Origin: Gemmatimonadaceae bacterium
GTDB taxonomy: Bacteria > Gemmatimonadota > Gemmatimonadetes > Gemmatimonadales > Gemmatimonadaceae
DNA: 16,103 nucleotides
Reading direction: 5' to 3'
Assembly (NCBI GenBank): GCA_025451425.1
Contig: JANWKK010000063.1
Span: 1 to 16,103 of the forward strand
Shown here: positions 7,620 through 15,984 of the stretch, piece by piece
Layout of the letters: each line of letters starts with the position of its first letter
Numbering within the stretch: position 1 is the first letter of the stretch
The notes under the pieces: model-generated
What the model was told of the DNA's origin: nothing
Databases searched by the model: none
Seen by the model: the letters and a program-made list of their open reading frames with translations, nothing else
Translations under genes and position numbers: made by a program

Positions 7620-7673
7620 TGCTAGGTTCTAGGTGCTCCCGCACCCCTAGCGCCTATCACCAATCGCCTAGCA
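7620..7673. repeat. heptamer-unit inverted repeat between yebC and ruvC
   Basis: The plus strand opens with GCTAGGT (7621-7627) and TCTAGGT (7628-7634). From 7645 to 7672 the minus strand reads as four phased 7-base units: GCTAGGC, GATTGGT, GATAGGC and GCTAGGG. The ends TGCTAGG (7620-7626) and CCTAGCA (7667-7673) are perfect inverted repeats, and an inner stem GGTGC-TCCC-GCACC (7633-7646) lies within. The element fills almost the whole gap between yebC and ruvC. It could act as a weak transcriptional attenuator or RNA stabiliser. Confidence 0.8.
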
Positions 7674-7682
7674 CTTTCGCCC

Positions 7683-8282
7683 ATGCTCGCACTCGGCATC
7701 GATCCCGGCACCGCGAACACGGGGTATGGCGTCGTTCGCAGTGACCGGCCGGGTCTCGCGACGCTCGTGGAGTGCGGCGTGATTCGGACCCGCCCGCGCG
7801 ATCCACTCCCTTCGCGACTCGCCGAGATCTATGACGGTGTTACGCAGCTCATTGCGCGCCATCGACCAGACGCGCTCTCGGTTGAAGACGTGTTCTATGC
7901 GCGTAATGTGCGGACGACCGTCGTCCTTGGGCACGCGCGCGGCGTGATACTGCTGGCCGGCCATCAGGCCAAACTCGAGATCCACGAGTTTCCACCGGCG
8001 GAGATCAAGAAAGCAGTCGTCGGCTCCGGCGGAGCAACGAAAGAACAAGTTCAGTTCATGCTCACTCGGCTGCTGCGGTTGAAAGCTGTTCCGCAGCCGT
8101 CCGACGCCGCAGATGGCGTCGCGGCGGCGCTTGCTTGCATCATGAGCGCTCGCCTGCCGACAATCGACTCGGCGACGCGTGAGGTCTCCGATCGATCGCG
8201 GCGAGTTCATCGCGACGCCGCGGTCGCGCGTGCGATGGCGCGTCTCGCGGCGCAGCGCTCGGGCGAAGAAGAAGAGTCGTGA
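7683..8282 (+). CDS. ruvC: Holliday junction resolvase RuvC
   Basis: This is the crossover-junction endonuclease that cuts Holliday junctions after RuvAB branch migration. The RNase-H-like fold shows its four catalytic acidic residues: D7 in LGIDPGT, E68 in LSVEDVFYARN, and D141 and D144 in PSDAADGVAAAL. The segment PAEIKKAVVGSGGATKEQVQ is also typical. At 199 aa it is about 25-30 residues longer than common RuvC proteins because of a charged C-terminal tail (SDRSRRVHRDAAVARAMARLAAQRSGEEEES, from about residue 169) of unknown role. The start ATG at 7683 follows the repeat element by nine bases and has no clear ribosome-binding site. The stop overlaps the ruvA start by four bases (GTGA), so these two are translated together. 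Confidence 0.97.
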   Translation: MLALGIDPGTANTGYGVVRSDRPGLATLVECGVIRTRPRDPLPSRLAEIYDGVTQLIARHRPDALSVEDVFYARNVRTTVVLGHARGVILLAGHQAKLEIHEFPPAEIKKAVVGSGGATKEQVQFMLTRLLRLKAVPQPSDAADGVAAALACIMSARLPTIDSATREVSDRSRRVHRDAAVARAMARLAAQRSGEEEES

Positions 8283-8899
8283 TCGCGCACCTCGCCGGAA
8301 CGCTTCTCGCCAAAGAGCTCGATCGCGTCGAAGTGATGACGTCGGGCGGCGTCGGTTATGAGCTGTTGGTGCCATTGAGCGTTTACGAAACACTGCCGAA
8401 GATTGGTGAGACCGTTCGTCTTCACACGTACCTCGTAGTGAAGGAAGACGGGTGGCTGCTCTTCGGCTTTGCCAGTGCCTTCGAGCGCCAGGTCTTTCAG
8501 CGCGTGCTGGATGCGAAAGGCGTCGGACCGGCCTTGGCGCTCGGGTTGCTCTCGACGCTTTCCGCCGAGCGACTTGTTCGCGCGATCCGTGAACGGGACA
8601 TCGTCACGCTACAGAGCGTGCCCCGCGTCGGGCGCAAAAAGGCGGAGCAGCTCGTGCTCGATCTCGCGGACAAGCTGGATGACGTTCTTCGCGCTGCTGC
8701 GCCAGGCGGCGTGGGTCGCCTCGAAGGCGGGGGCGCCGCGGGCGAGGATGCGACTCGCGCTCTCGTTTCGCTCGGCTATTCTATAGGCGACGCCGAGCGC
8801 GCGGTTCGTGCCGCGTTCGATGATGGCGGAAAGGGGATGGGTGCTCCCGAACTGATTCGTCGTGCACTCACCAAAGTCGGCGGTGGAGGGGGACGGTAA
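8279..8899 (+). CDS. ruvA: Holliday junction branch-migration protein RuvA
   Basis: RuvA binds the four-way junction and loads the RuvB motor. The 206-aa protein has an N-terminal OB-fold (MIAHLAGTLLAKELDRV to about residue 65, with GGVGYELLVP and DGWLLFGF), two helix-hairpin-helix motifs (AKGVGPALALGLLS at 79-92 and VPRVGRKKAEQL at 114-125), a flexible Gly/Ala linker (140-155) and the C-terminal RuvB-contacting domain (EDATRALVSLGYSIGDAERAVRAAF, from about 156). The start is GTG at 8279, overlapping the ruvC stop. The stop TAA shares one base with the following ATG (TAATG), and the gene's Gly-rich 3' end supplies the ribosome-binding site of the next gene. Confidence 0.97.
   Translation: MIAHLAGTLLAKELDRVEVMTSGGVGYELLVPLSVYETLPKIGETVRLHTYLVVKEDGWLLFGFASAFERQVFQRVLDAKGVGPALALGLLSTLSAERLVRAIRERDIVTLQSVPRVGRKKAEQLVLDLADKLDDVLRAAAPGGVGRLEGGGAAGEDATRALVSLGYSIGDAERAVRAAFDDGGKGMGAPELIRRALTKVGGGGGR
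8885..8892 (+). promoter_or_regulatory. ribosome-binding site of the aminotransferase gene, inside ruvA
   Basis: GGAGGGGG encodes part of RuvA's terminal Gly run and lies six bases before ATG 8899. It is the strongest ribosome-binding site in the ruvCA cluster and supports coupled translation. Confidence 0.6.
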
Positions 8900-10056
8900 T
8901 GCTCGCAGCGAGACGAACGTCGACGTTCACGGAGTCTGTAATTCGCGAGATGACGCGCATTGCGCAGATGCACGAGGCGGTGAATCTCGCGCAAGGCTTC
9001 CCCGACTTCCCGATGCCGGAGCCAATGAAGGACGCGGCGTGCGCGGCGATTCAGGGCGACATCAATCAGTACGCTGTCACGTGGGGCTCCGCGAGCCTCC
9101 GTATCGCGATCGCCGAGAAGTATCGGCGGTGGTACGGGATGGAAGTGGATCCCGATCGCGAAGTAACGGTCACCTGCGGCGCGACGGAAGCAATGGCCGC
9201 AGTCTTCATGGCGCTCATGGATCCCGGCGACGAAGTGATCGTGCTCGAGCCCTTCTACGAGAACTACGGGCCGGACGCCACTCTCGCGGGGGCAACGCCG
9301 GTCTTCGTTCCGTTCGAGCGGCCACACTGGACGCTCGATGCCGACCGACTGAAGAAGGCATTCAACAAGCGAACGAAGGCGATCATCATCAACACGCCGC
9401 ACAACCCGACTGGGCGCGTGTTCACGCGGAGCGAGATGACGCTCATCGCTGAGCTGTGCCTCAAGTACGATGTCTGGGCGATCACCGACGAGATCTACGA
9501 GCACATTCGTTATGCAGGCGACCATCACGTGATGGCGACCTGGCCCGACATGCGCGAGCGGACGATCACGATCTCGGGACTTTCAAAGACGTTTAGCTGT
9601 ACCGGATGGCGCCTCGGGTATGCCGTCGCGCCGCCCGCGCAGACTATTCCAATCCGGAAAGTTCACGATTTTCTAACCGTCGGCGCTCCGGCGCCGCTCC
9701 AGGCGGCGGGTGCGGTTGGCCTGGCGTTCGATCCGGACTACTTCAATCACCTCGCCCTCGACTATCGCGCACGACGACACGTGCTCGTCGAAGCGCTCAC
9801 TGAGGCAGGATTCGCCTTTACCGTCCCCGAAGGCGCGTATTACATCCTCGCCGACTTCTCGGCGCTGAGTGATCTCGACGACGTGACCTTCGCGAAGTGG
9901 ATGACGCAGGAGATCGGCGTGGCGACGGTGCCGGGATCGAGCTTCTATCACGACCGCGAGCTTGGCCGAACGCTCGTTCGCTTTGCCTTTTGCAAGAAGT
10001 TCGATACGCTGCGTCGGGCGGCGAATCGCCTGGCTGAGTTGAGGCAGAAGGTGTAA
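8899..10056 (+). CDS. class I/II PLP-dependent aminotransferase
   Basis: This 385-aa enzyme is a fold-type I aminotransferase of the aspartate-aminotransferase superfamily, subgroup I-gamma-like (methionine or kynurenine aminotransferase relatives). Signs are LAQGFPDFPMPEP near the N-terminus, the CGATEAMAAVF segment, Asn169 in TPHNPTGR, Asp197 and Tyr200 in ITDEIYEH, the Schiff-base Lys230 in SGLSKTFSCTGWRLGY, and the C-terminal substrate-carboxylate Arg in LVRFAFCKK. It catalyses amino-group exchange between an amino acid and a 2-oxo acid in the cytosol; the exact substrate cannot be read from sequence. The gene is joined to ruvA by a one-base overlap, an unexpected partner for DNA repair. 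It is followed by the longest heptamer hairpin of the window and then by convergent genes. Confidence 0.92.
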   Translation: MLAARRTSTFTESVIREMTRIAQMHEAVNLAQGFPDFPMPEPMKDAACAAIQGDINQYAVTWGSASLRIAIAEKYRRWYGMEVDPDREVTVTCGATEAMAAVFMALMDPGDEVIVLEPFYENYGPDATLAGATPVFVPFERPHWTLDADRLKKAFNKRTKAIIINTPHNPTGRVFTRSEMTLIAELCLKYDVWAITDEIYEHIRYAGDHHVMATWPDMRERTITISGLSKTFSCTGWRLGYAVAPPAQTIPIRKVHDFLTVGAPAPLQAAGAVGLAFDPDYFNHLALDYRARRHVLVEALTEAGFAFTVPEGAYYILADFSALSDLDDVTFAKWMTQEIGVATVPGSSFYHDRELGRTLVRFAFCKKFDTLRRAANRLAELRQKV

Positions 10057-10058
10057 TG

Positions 10059-10138
10059 GGCAGGGTCTAGGGGCTAGAAGAGAATAGGGGCTAGGGTTTG
10101 CTAACCCTAGCCCCTATCCTCTAGCCCCCAGCCCCTCT
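10059..10138. repeat. heptamer-unit inverted repeat between convergent genes, possible bidirectional terminator
   Basis: A perfect 15-bp stem (10084-10098 with 10103-10117, loop TGCT) is the core of a longer hairpin whose arms are 7-base units. On the minus strand, 10105-10132 reads in exact phase GCTGGGG, GCTAGAG, GATAGGG, GCTAGGG. On the plus strand TCTAGGG, GCTAGAA and GCTAGGG occur at 10066, 10073 and 10090, with a 10-base piece between the last two. The element lies between the stop of the aminotransferase gene (plus) and the stop of the small secreted-protein gene (minus), and overlaps the latter stop by two bases. It is placed to end transcription from both sides, though there is no long T-run. 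Confidence 0.85.
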
Positions 10139-10682
10139 ATGGATGCGGCGCCCTGTTCGCGGACGCGGTGACCTGGAGCAGGATCGCTTGCAACGCGAGA
10201 AACTCCGCGGGTGGATTCACGAGAAACGCGGCGTTGGCGTTGTTCACGAATCCGTTAAAGGCGCTGAGCACTGTTTGGAGCTGGCCCGGTGTCGGGCGTG
10301 ACAGCAGGCTCGGAAGATTGGATATCAACTGCTCTTGCACGTTGTTGCTGACGCCGGCTCCCGACAACGCTTTCTCCATTTGTTGGCGCACCGATGGCGT
10401 CGCCGTCGTCATCATGTCAATCGCCGCCGTGGTGATCTCCGGCGGAATCACGACGCCGGTTATCGGCGAAACGACGCTCTTGTTTCGCAGCAATTGCTCC
10501 ATCTCGGTCTGTACCGCTGTGGCTACGGCGAGATCCACCGGCACCCCGACGGTGCCTGGCGTGAAGAGCGTGACGACGACGAACGGGATCGTCGTGTTGT
10601 TGTTCGCTTGCGCCTTCGCGGGGGCGGAGATGGCGACGCCTAACGTCGCTACACATAGCCCGAGTCGAATCAGCTTTTTCAT
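10137..10682 (-). CDS. small exported protein of unknown function
   Basis: I do not recognise this 181-aa protein. It begins with a clear Sec signal peptide (MKKLIRLGLCVATLGVAISAPAKA, cleavage probably before Gln25). The mature part has no Cys, is rich in Thr, Val, Ala, Pro and Asn, and seems to hold amphipathic helices (for example DLAVATAVQTEMEQLL and QLQTVLSAFNGFVNNANAAFL). There is no membrane helix beyond the signal, so it is probably periplasmic or surface-associated. The start at 10682 is set by GAGGT six bases upstream and by the signal peptide; upstream in-frame residues overlap the preceding gene. It is the second gene of a two-gene unit with the beta-barrel-like protein, only four bases apart. 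Confidence 0.72.
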   Translation of the reverse strand: MKKLIRLGLCVATLGVAISAPAKAQANNNTTIPFVVVTLFTPGTVGVPVDLAVATAVQTEMEQLLRNKSVVSPITGVVIPPEITTAAIDMMTTATPSVRQQMEKALSGAGVSNNVQEQLISNLPSLLSRPTPGQLQTVLSAFNGFVNNANAAFLVNPPAEFLALQAILLQVTASANRAPHP

Positions 10683-10686
10683 TGAG

Positions 10687-11568
10687 CTACCTCGGCGGCA
10701 AGAAGATGTTGCGGACCTGCCAGAACTTGAACCCGGCCGCCACACCGAGTACAAACGCACCATGGTGGTTGTCTCGGTGGAGCACGTCCGCGTACGCCGG
10801 AGTGATCACAATCGGTACCCAGCGCAGCGGAAGAATCGAGACTCCCAGCGCGAGGTCCTGACCGCCCCAGTCGGCGATGGCAGTCACTTTTTCGTGGAGG
10901 CGCAGACCAAGGCTGCCGAACACGCCGACGCTGCCGAGCTGCGATGTGCTCGTTAGGCTGTCGAACTGCGGGCTGAAGCGTCCGTCGCCGAGGCCAAGGT
11001 TCGTCGTCAGGCTGCCGAAAGGATCGCCCTCGCGCTGGCGTAGTCGCCAGACCTTCGAGACGACGCCATAATACGTCCTCGGCGCGTCGAGCGAGCCCCA
11101 ACCGGCGAGATTCTCCCCGCCGATGGCCGCCGCCCAATTCCCCGCAAAAGCGCGGTGGATCTTGATCCCGAACGCTCCATTCTGCCCGAATCCTTCGTCG
11201 ACTGTCGAGAACGAGAACACGCTGACCTCGACGCCTACGTAGTCGCGGGCGTTCCAGAGACCGAAGCCGGCAACTGCCGATCCATCGGCGTGCTCACCGC
11301 TGCGCGTGCGACTAGAAAAGCCAGCGCCGACGAAGCCATCGCCAAAATTCGCTCCGAAGGCCGATTGCGAGGACGTGCTCTGGCCTGGTGCGAAGCGCGA
11401 TGCCGTCGCTGCAACTTCGAGTGACGGCACGAGCGGTAAGACGTAGCGTCGTCGCAGACTATCGAGAATCTGCCCCGGGTTCTGTGCCCAAACTGGGTGA
11501 ACCATTGCGCCCAGCGCCAGCATTCCCAGGCTCGCTACGCCCACGCGCAGAAGCCGATCGCGTCCCAT
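10687..11568 (-). CDS. exported beta-barrel-like protein of unknown function
   Basis: The 293-aa product starts with a signal peptide (MGRDRLLRVGVASLGMLALG then AMVHPVWA, cleavage probably before Gln29). The mature part consists of Gly-rich, alternating stretches such as FGDGFVGAGFSS, GSAVAGFGLWNARDYVGVEVSVFSF, GSVGVFGSLGLRLHEKVTAIADWGG and GAFVLGVAAGFKFW. These suggest an outer-membrane beta-barrel or related beta-rich protein, perhaps 10-12 strands. It ends NIFLPPR, without the usual terminal Phe. I cannot assign a family. ATG 11568 is chosen because GAGGAG lies seven bases ahead. Its stop codon lies within the ribosome-binding region of the next gene, so both are expressed together, opposite in direction to ruvCA and ruvB. 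Confidence 0.75.
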   Translation of the reverse strand: MGRDRLLRVGVASLGMLALGAMVHPVWAQNPGQILDSLRRRYVLPLVPSLEVAATASRFAPGQSTSSQSAFGANFGDGFVGAGFSSRTRSGEHADGSAVAGFGLWNARDYVGVEVSVFSFSTVDEGFGQNGAFGIKIHRAFAGNWAAAIGGENLAGWGSLDAPRTYYGVVSKVWRLRQREGDPFGSLTTNLGLGDGRFSPQFDSLTSTSQLGSVGVFGSLGLRLHEKVTAIADWGGQDLALGVSILPLRWVPIVITPAYADVLHRDNHHGAFVLGVAAGFKFWQVRNIFLPPR

Positions 11569-11575
11569 GAAGAGT

Positions 11576-11581
11576 CTCCTC
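11576..11581 (-). promoter_or_regulatory. ribosome-binding site of the exported beta-barrel-like gene
   Basis: GAGGAG on the minus strand lies seven bases before ATG 11568. It decides this start over the upstream in-frame ATG at 11598. Confidence 0.65.
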
Positions 11582-11824
11582 AAGAAGTGAGTCCGCACTA
11601 ACCCGCCGACGCCGACGCGCTGCTAGTGGATCCATGTCGCAGTGCGTTACGCGAACACTGAGTTGTTAATACAAGCTTGCCGCCAATCAGCGAAAAGTGC
11701 GCCGCCGCTTCGACAACACGTCGGTTGTCGAGCCCGACTTGTGGGTGCTCGCTTTCCGCTCGCACTAAACCGATTTGGAGTGGTGCGCATTTTCGAGCGC
11801 ACTCCCTGCTCCTCTCCGTCAACT

Positions 11825-11852
11825 TTGGTTCGGACTTTCTTCGGACTATCTT
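11825..11852 (+). promoter_or_regulatory. possible ruvB promoter
   Basis: TTGGTT (11825-11830) and TATCTT (11847-11852) are separated by 16 bases and would put the transcript start about 20 bases before the ruvB ATG. Both hexamers are poor matches to the sigma-70 consensus (3/6 and 4/6). The tandem 11-base repeat at 11829-11850 falls within it. Confidence 0.3.
11829..11850. repeat. tandem 11-base repeat upstream of ruvB
   Basis: TTCGGACTTTC and TTCGGACTATC sit head to tail, differing at one base. A third related word, TTCCGGACAAC, occurs at 11863-11873. The spacing of 11 bases is about one helical turn, which would suit a protein-binding site. No function is shown. Confidence 0.6.
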
Positions 11853-11881
11853 TACAGCTCATTTCCGGACAACACCTACTG

Positions 11882-12907
11882 ATGTCACGCGCCGAGATCA
11901 CAACCCCGGAGGCACTCGCCGACGAATCCGTCGTCGAGCTTTCGCTCCGCCCTCAGCGTCTGGCCGAGTTCATTGGCCAGGAGAAGGTCAAGCAAAGCCT
12001 CCGCATCTGGATCGATGCCGCTCTCGCACGTCGTGAGCCGCTCGACCACGCCGTCTTCTACGGTCCCCCAGGGCTCGGCAAGACCACCCTCGCCGAGCTC
12101 ATTGCCCGGGAGCTTGGAGTCAACATTCGCACCACGTCGGGGCCGGCTCTCGAAAAACCAGGGGATCTTGTTGGAACGCTCACGAATCTTCGCGAGGGAG
12201 ACATCCTCTTCATCGACGAGATCCACCGCCTACGGCCGATCATCGAAGAGTTCCTCTATCCCGCCATGGAGGACTACAAGATCGAGATCCGTCTATCCGA
12301 GGGGCCGAAAGCGCAGACAATCACGATGCCTATCGAGCGCTTCACGCTCATCGGCGCGACGACACGGTTCGGCATGCTCACTCCGCCAATGCGAGCGCGC
12401 TTCGGCATCGTCGAGCGTCTCAATTACTACCCGGTCGAGGACCTCGAGCAGATCGTGACGAGGTCAGCGATGGTACTGAACGTCGAGATCGCCGAAGGTG
12501 GCGCGCACGAGATTGCTCGGCGTTCGCGCGGGACGCCTCGCGTCGCGAACCGTCTGCTGCGCCGCGTGCGCGACTACGCGCAGGTCAAGGCGAATGGTGT
12601 CATCACGAAGGATGTGGCGTCTCAGCTTCTTCGCATGATCGATGTCGACGAGTTTGGCCTCGACGACATGGATGCTCGAATCCTCAAGACGATCATCGAG
12701 AAGTTCGAGGGCGGCCCCGTTGGCTTGAACAACATCGGCGCGGCGATCGGCGAGGACGCGACGACGATCGAGGAGGTCTACGAACCCTTTCTCCTGCAAC
12801 ATGGGTTCTTGCAACGGACGCCGCGCGGCCGCGTCGCAACGCCGCTGGCGTATCGGCATTTCGGGTATACGCCCCCAACCCACCCCGGGCAGGCGAGCTT
12901 CTTTTAG
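11882..12907 (+). CDS. ruvB: Holliday junction branch-migration helicase RuvB
   Basis: RuvB is the AAA+ hexameric motor that drives branch migration together with RuvA. The 341-aa protein has the signature [20 protein letters not shown] (residues 21-40), Walker [10 protein letters not shown] (61-69), the [11 protein letters not shown] stretch, Walker [10 protein letters not shown] (109-117), the RuvA-contacting beta-hairpin region around 130-150, sensor 1 LIGATT (156-161), an arginine-finger motif MRARFG (170-175), sensor 2 [11 protein letters not shown] (218-228) and the C-terminal winged helix ([16 protein letters not shown], then [17 protein letters not shown]). The ATG at 11882 ([10 protein letters not shown]) gives the usual family length. 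No ribosome-binding site is evident. ruvB is detached from ruvCA by the aminotransferase gene and an inverted two-gene unit. Confidence 0.97.
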   Translation: MSRAEITTPEALADESVVELSLRPQRLAEFIGQEKVKQSLRIWIDAALARREPLDHAVFYGPPGLGKTTLAELIARELGVNIRTTSGPALEKPGDLVGTLTNLREGDILFIDEIHRLRPIIEEFLYPAMEDYKIEIRLSEGPKAQTITMPIERFTLIGATTRFGMLTPPMRARFGIVERLNYYPVEDLEQIVTRSAMVLNVEIAEGGAHEIARRSRGTPRVANRLLRRVRDYAQVKANGVITKDVASQLLRMIDVDEFGLDDMDARILKTIIEKFEGGPVGLNNIGAAIGEDATTIEEVYEPFLLQHGFLQRTPRGRVATPLAYRHFGYTPPTHPGQASFF

Positions 12908-12908
12908 T

Positions 12909-12978
12909 GGCTGGTGATTGGTAGCTGGTGGTTGGTGAACATGACTACCAGCCACCAACAACCAGCCTCCAATCACAC
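12909..12978. repeat. heptamer-unit inverted repeat abutting the queA start
   Basis: The whole 70 bases divide into ten 7-base units in one phase: GGCTGGT, GATTGGT, AGCTGGT, GGTTGGT, GAACATG, ACTACCA, GCCACCA, ACAACCA, GCCTCCA, ATCACAC. Four forward units are followed by a spacer unit and then units on the opposite strand. The arms 12914-12937 and 12953-12976 pair with only three mismatches. The element starts one base after the ruvB stop and ends two bases before the queA GTG, so it occupies the entire gap. Confidence 0.88.
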
Positions 12979-12980
12979 AC

Positions 12981-14006
12981 GTGCGCACCTCCGATTTCGA
13001 CTTCCGTCTCCCGCCCGAGCTGATCGCGCAGCGGCCGCTCGCGCGACGCGACGAGAGCCGGCTGATGGTCGTCGATCGCCAAAGCGGTTCGATTGCGCAC
13101 CGCCGTTTCCGTGATCTCGTCGAGCTCATTCCGCCGGGAAATGTGTTGGTCGTCAATCGAACGCGCGTCGTGCGCGCGCGCTTGCTCGGCGCGCGAGCGT
13201 CTGGCGCGCGCGCCGAGATCATGCTGCTCAAGCCTGTCGGCGGCGATCGGTACGAGGCGATGGTGTCCCCGGGAGGAAAGCTCAAGCCGGGGCGGACGGT
13301 TGCTATCGCTCCGGATTTCTCGGTTGAGATTCTCGAGCTCACCGAGCGGCGAACCCGCATCGTACGGCTCATCGGCAGCGATCCACTCGAAGTGCTCATC
13401 GAGCGCCACGGTCACGTTCCCTTGCCGCCGTACATCGGGCGGCCTGACGCGAGCGACGACGCGGAGCGGTATCAAACGGTGTACGCACGCGAGGCCGGGT
13501 CGGTCGCCGCGCCGACCGCCGGGCTGCATTTCACTCCGGAGCTGCTCGATGCACTGTTAGCTCGCGGCGTTAGGCGGGCGGAAGTGCTGCTGCATGTTGG
13601 CGCGGGAACGTTCAAGCCGGTCGAGGTCGAGGACCCTGCGCAGCACCTGATGCATGAGGAGTGGTACGCCATCTCCAACGAGGCGGCTACTACCGTCAAC
13701 TCGGCGCATGCGAGCGGAGCGTCAGTGTGGGCGGTCGGGACGACGAGCGTCCGTACGCTCGAGAGTGCGTCGGACGCCTCCGGGTGCGTCGTCGCCGGCG
13801 AGGGTGAGACAAGTATCTTCATCCGGCCACCGTATCGCTTTCGGGCGGTCGATCACGTCATCACGAACTTTCACCTCCCGCGCTCGACGTTGATCATGCT
13901 GGTGGCTGCATTCGCGGGATACGACCTAATAATGTCCGCCTATCGAGAGGCGATCGAGAAGGGCTACCGGTTTTACTCGTACGGTGACGCGATGGCGATC
14001 CTGTGA
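12981..14006 (+). CDS. queA: S-adenosylmethionine:tRNA ribosyltransferase-isomerase QueA
   Basis: QueA adds the ribosyl part of S-adenosylmethionine to preQ1 at tRNA position 34 to give epoxyqueuosine. The 341-aa protein carries the family signatures: N-terminal RTSDFDFRLPPELIAQRPL, DESRLMVVDR, VLVVNRTRVVRARL, VPLPPYIGRP, the strongly conserved SVAAPTAGLHFTPELLD, LHVGAGTFKPVEVED, AVGTTSVRTLES and ITNFHLPRSTLIMLVAAF. It starts with GTG at 12981, matching the family N-terminus. There is no ribosome-binding site because the hairpin repeat ends two bases before. Tgt, which acts one step earlier, lies downstream after a long gap. Confidence 0.97.
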   Translation: MRTSDFDFRLPPELIAQRPLARRDESRLMVVDRQSGSIAHRRFRDLVELIPPGNVLVVNRTRVVRARLLGARASGARAEIMLLKPVGGDRYEAMVSPGGKLKPGRTVAIAPDFSVEILELTERRTRIVRLIGSDPLEVLIERHGHVPLPPYIGRPDASDDAERYQTVYAREAGSVAAPTAGLHFTPELLDALLARGVRRAEVLLHVGAGTFKPVEVEDPAQHLMHEEWYAISNEAATTVNSAHASGASVWAVGTTSVRTLESASDASGCVVAGEGETSIFIRPPYRFRAVDHVITNFHLPRSTLIMLVAAFAGYDLIMSAYREAIEKGYRFYSYGDAMAIL

Positions 14007-14016
14007 GGGGCGACGT

Positions 14017-14030
14017 GATAGGGTCTAGTG
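14017..14030. repeat. heptamer-repeat remnant after queA
   Basis: GATAGGG (14017-14023) and TCTAGTG (14024-14030) are two phased 7-base units of the same kind as the three hairpin elements, ten bases after the queA stop. No inverted partner is present, so it looks like a reduced or decayed copy. Confidence 0.5.
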
Positions 14031-14089
14031 GCGCGTAATCGAGATATTGATAGCAGCGCTCCTTGTGGCCGGACTGGCACACCGAGGTA

Positions 14090-15953
<1,864 letters not shown>

Positions 15954-15984
15954 GGCATAACGAACTGAGATCGGGAAGAAGCGT

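Larger units (their letters stand above)
11569..11881. other. divergent intergenic region, 313 bases
   Basis: This gap separates the minus-strand beta-barrel-like gene from ruvB and should hold promoters for both. It is less GC-rich than the genes around it. A 421-codon frame that includes ruvB stays open through part of it, but family comparison places the ruvB start at 11882. Besides the ribosome-binding site and the ruvB-side repeats listed separately, I see no RNA gene or long hairpin. A minus-strand promoter is not convincing; the most AT-rich stretch is around 11662-11675. Confidence 0.5.

Noticed and set aside
10168..10956. 262-codon plus-strand frame opposite the exported-protein genes
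   Set aside because: The minus-strand genes it overlaps have signal peptides and ribosome-binding sites; this frame has neither and crosses the boundary between the two genes.
12909..12978. preQ1 riboswitch in front of queA
   Set aside because: The gap is fully explained by the phased heptamer hairpin. It lacks the compact C-rich pseudoknot layout expected for preQ1 aptamers.
7620..12978. CRISPR array suggested by short repeats between genes
   Set aside because: The units are 7 bases long and contiguous, without 30-base unique spacers, and no cas gene is present.
12464..13399. 311-codon minus-strand frame across the ruvB-queA junction
   Set aside because: It runs antisense to two confidently identified genes and through the heptamer repeat; the product is Arg/Ser-rich and has no recognisable domain.
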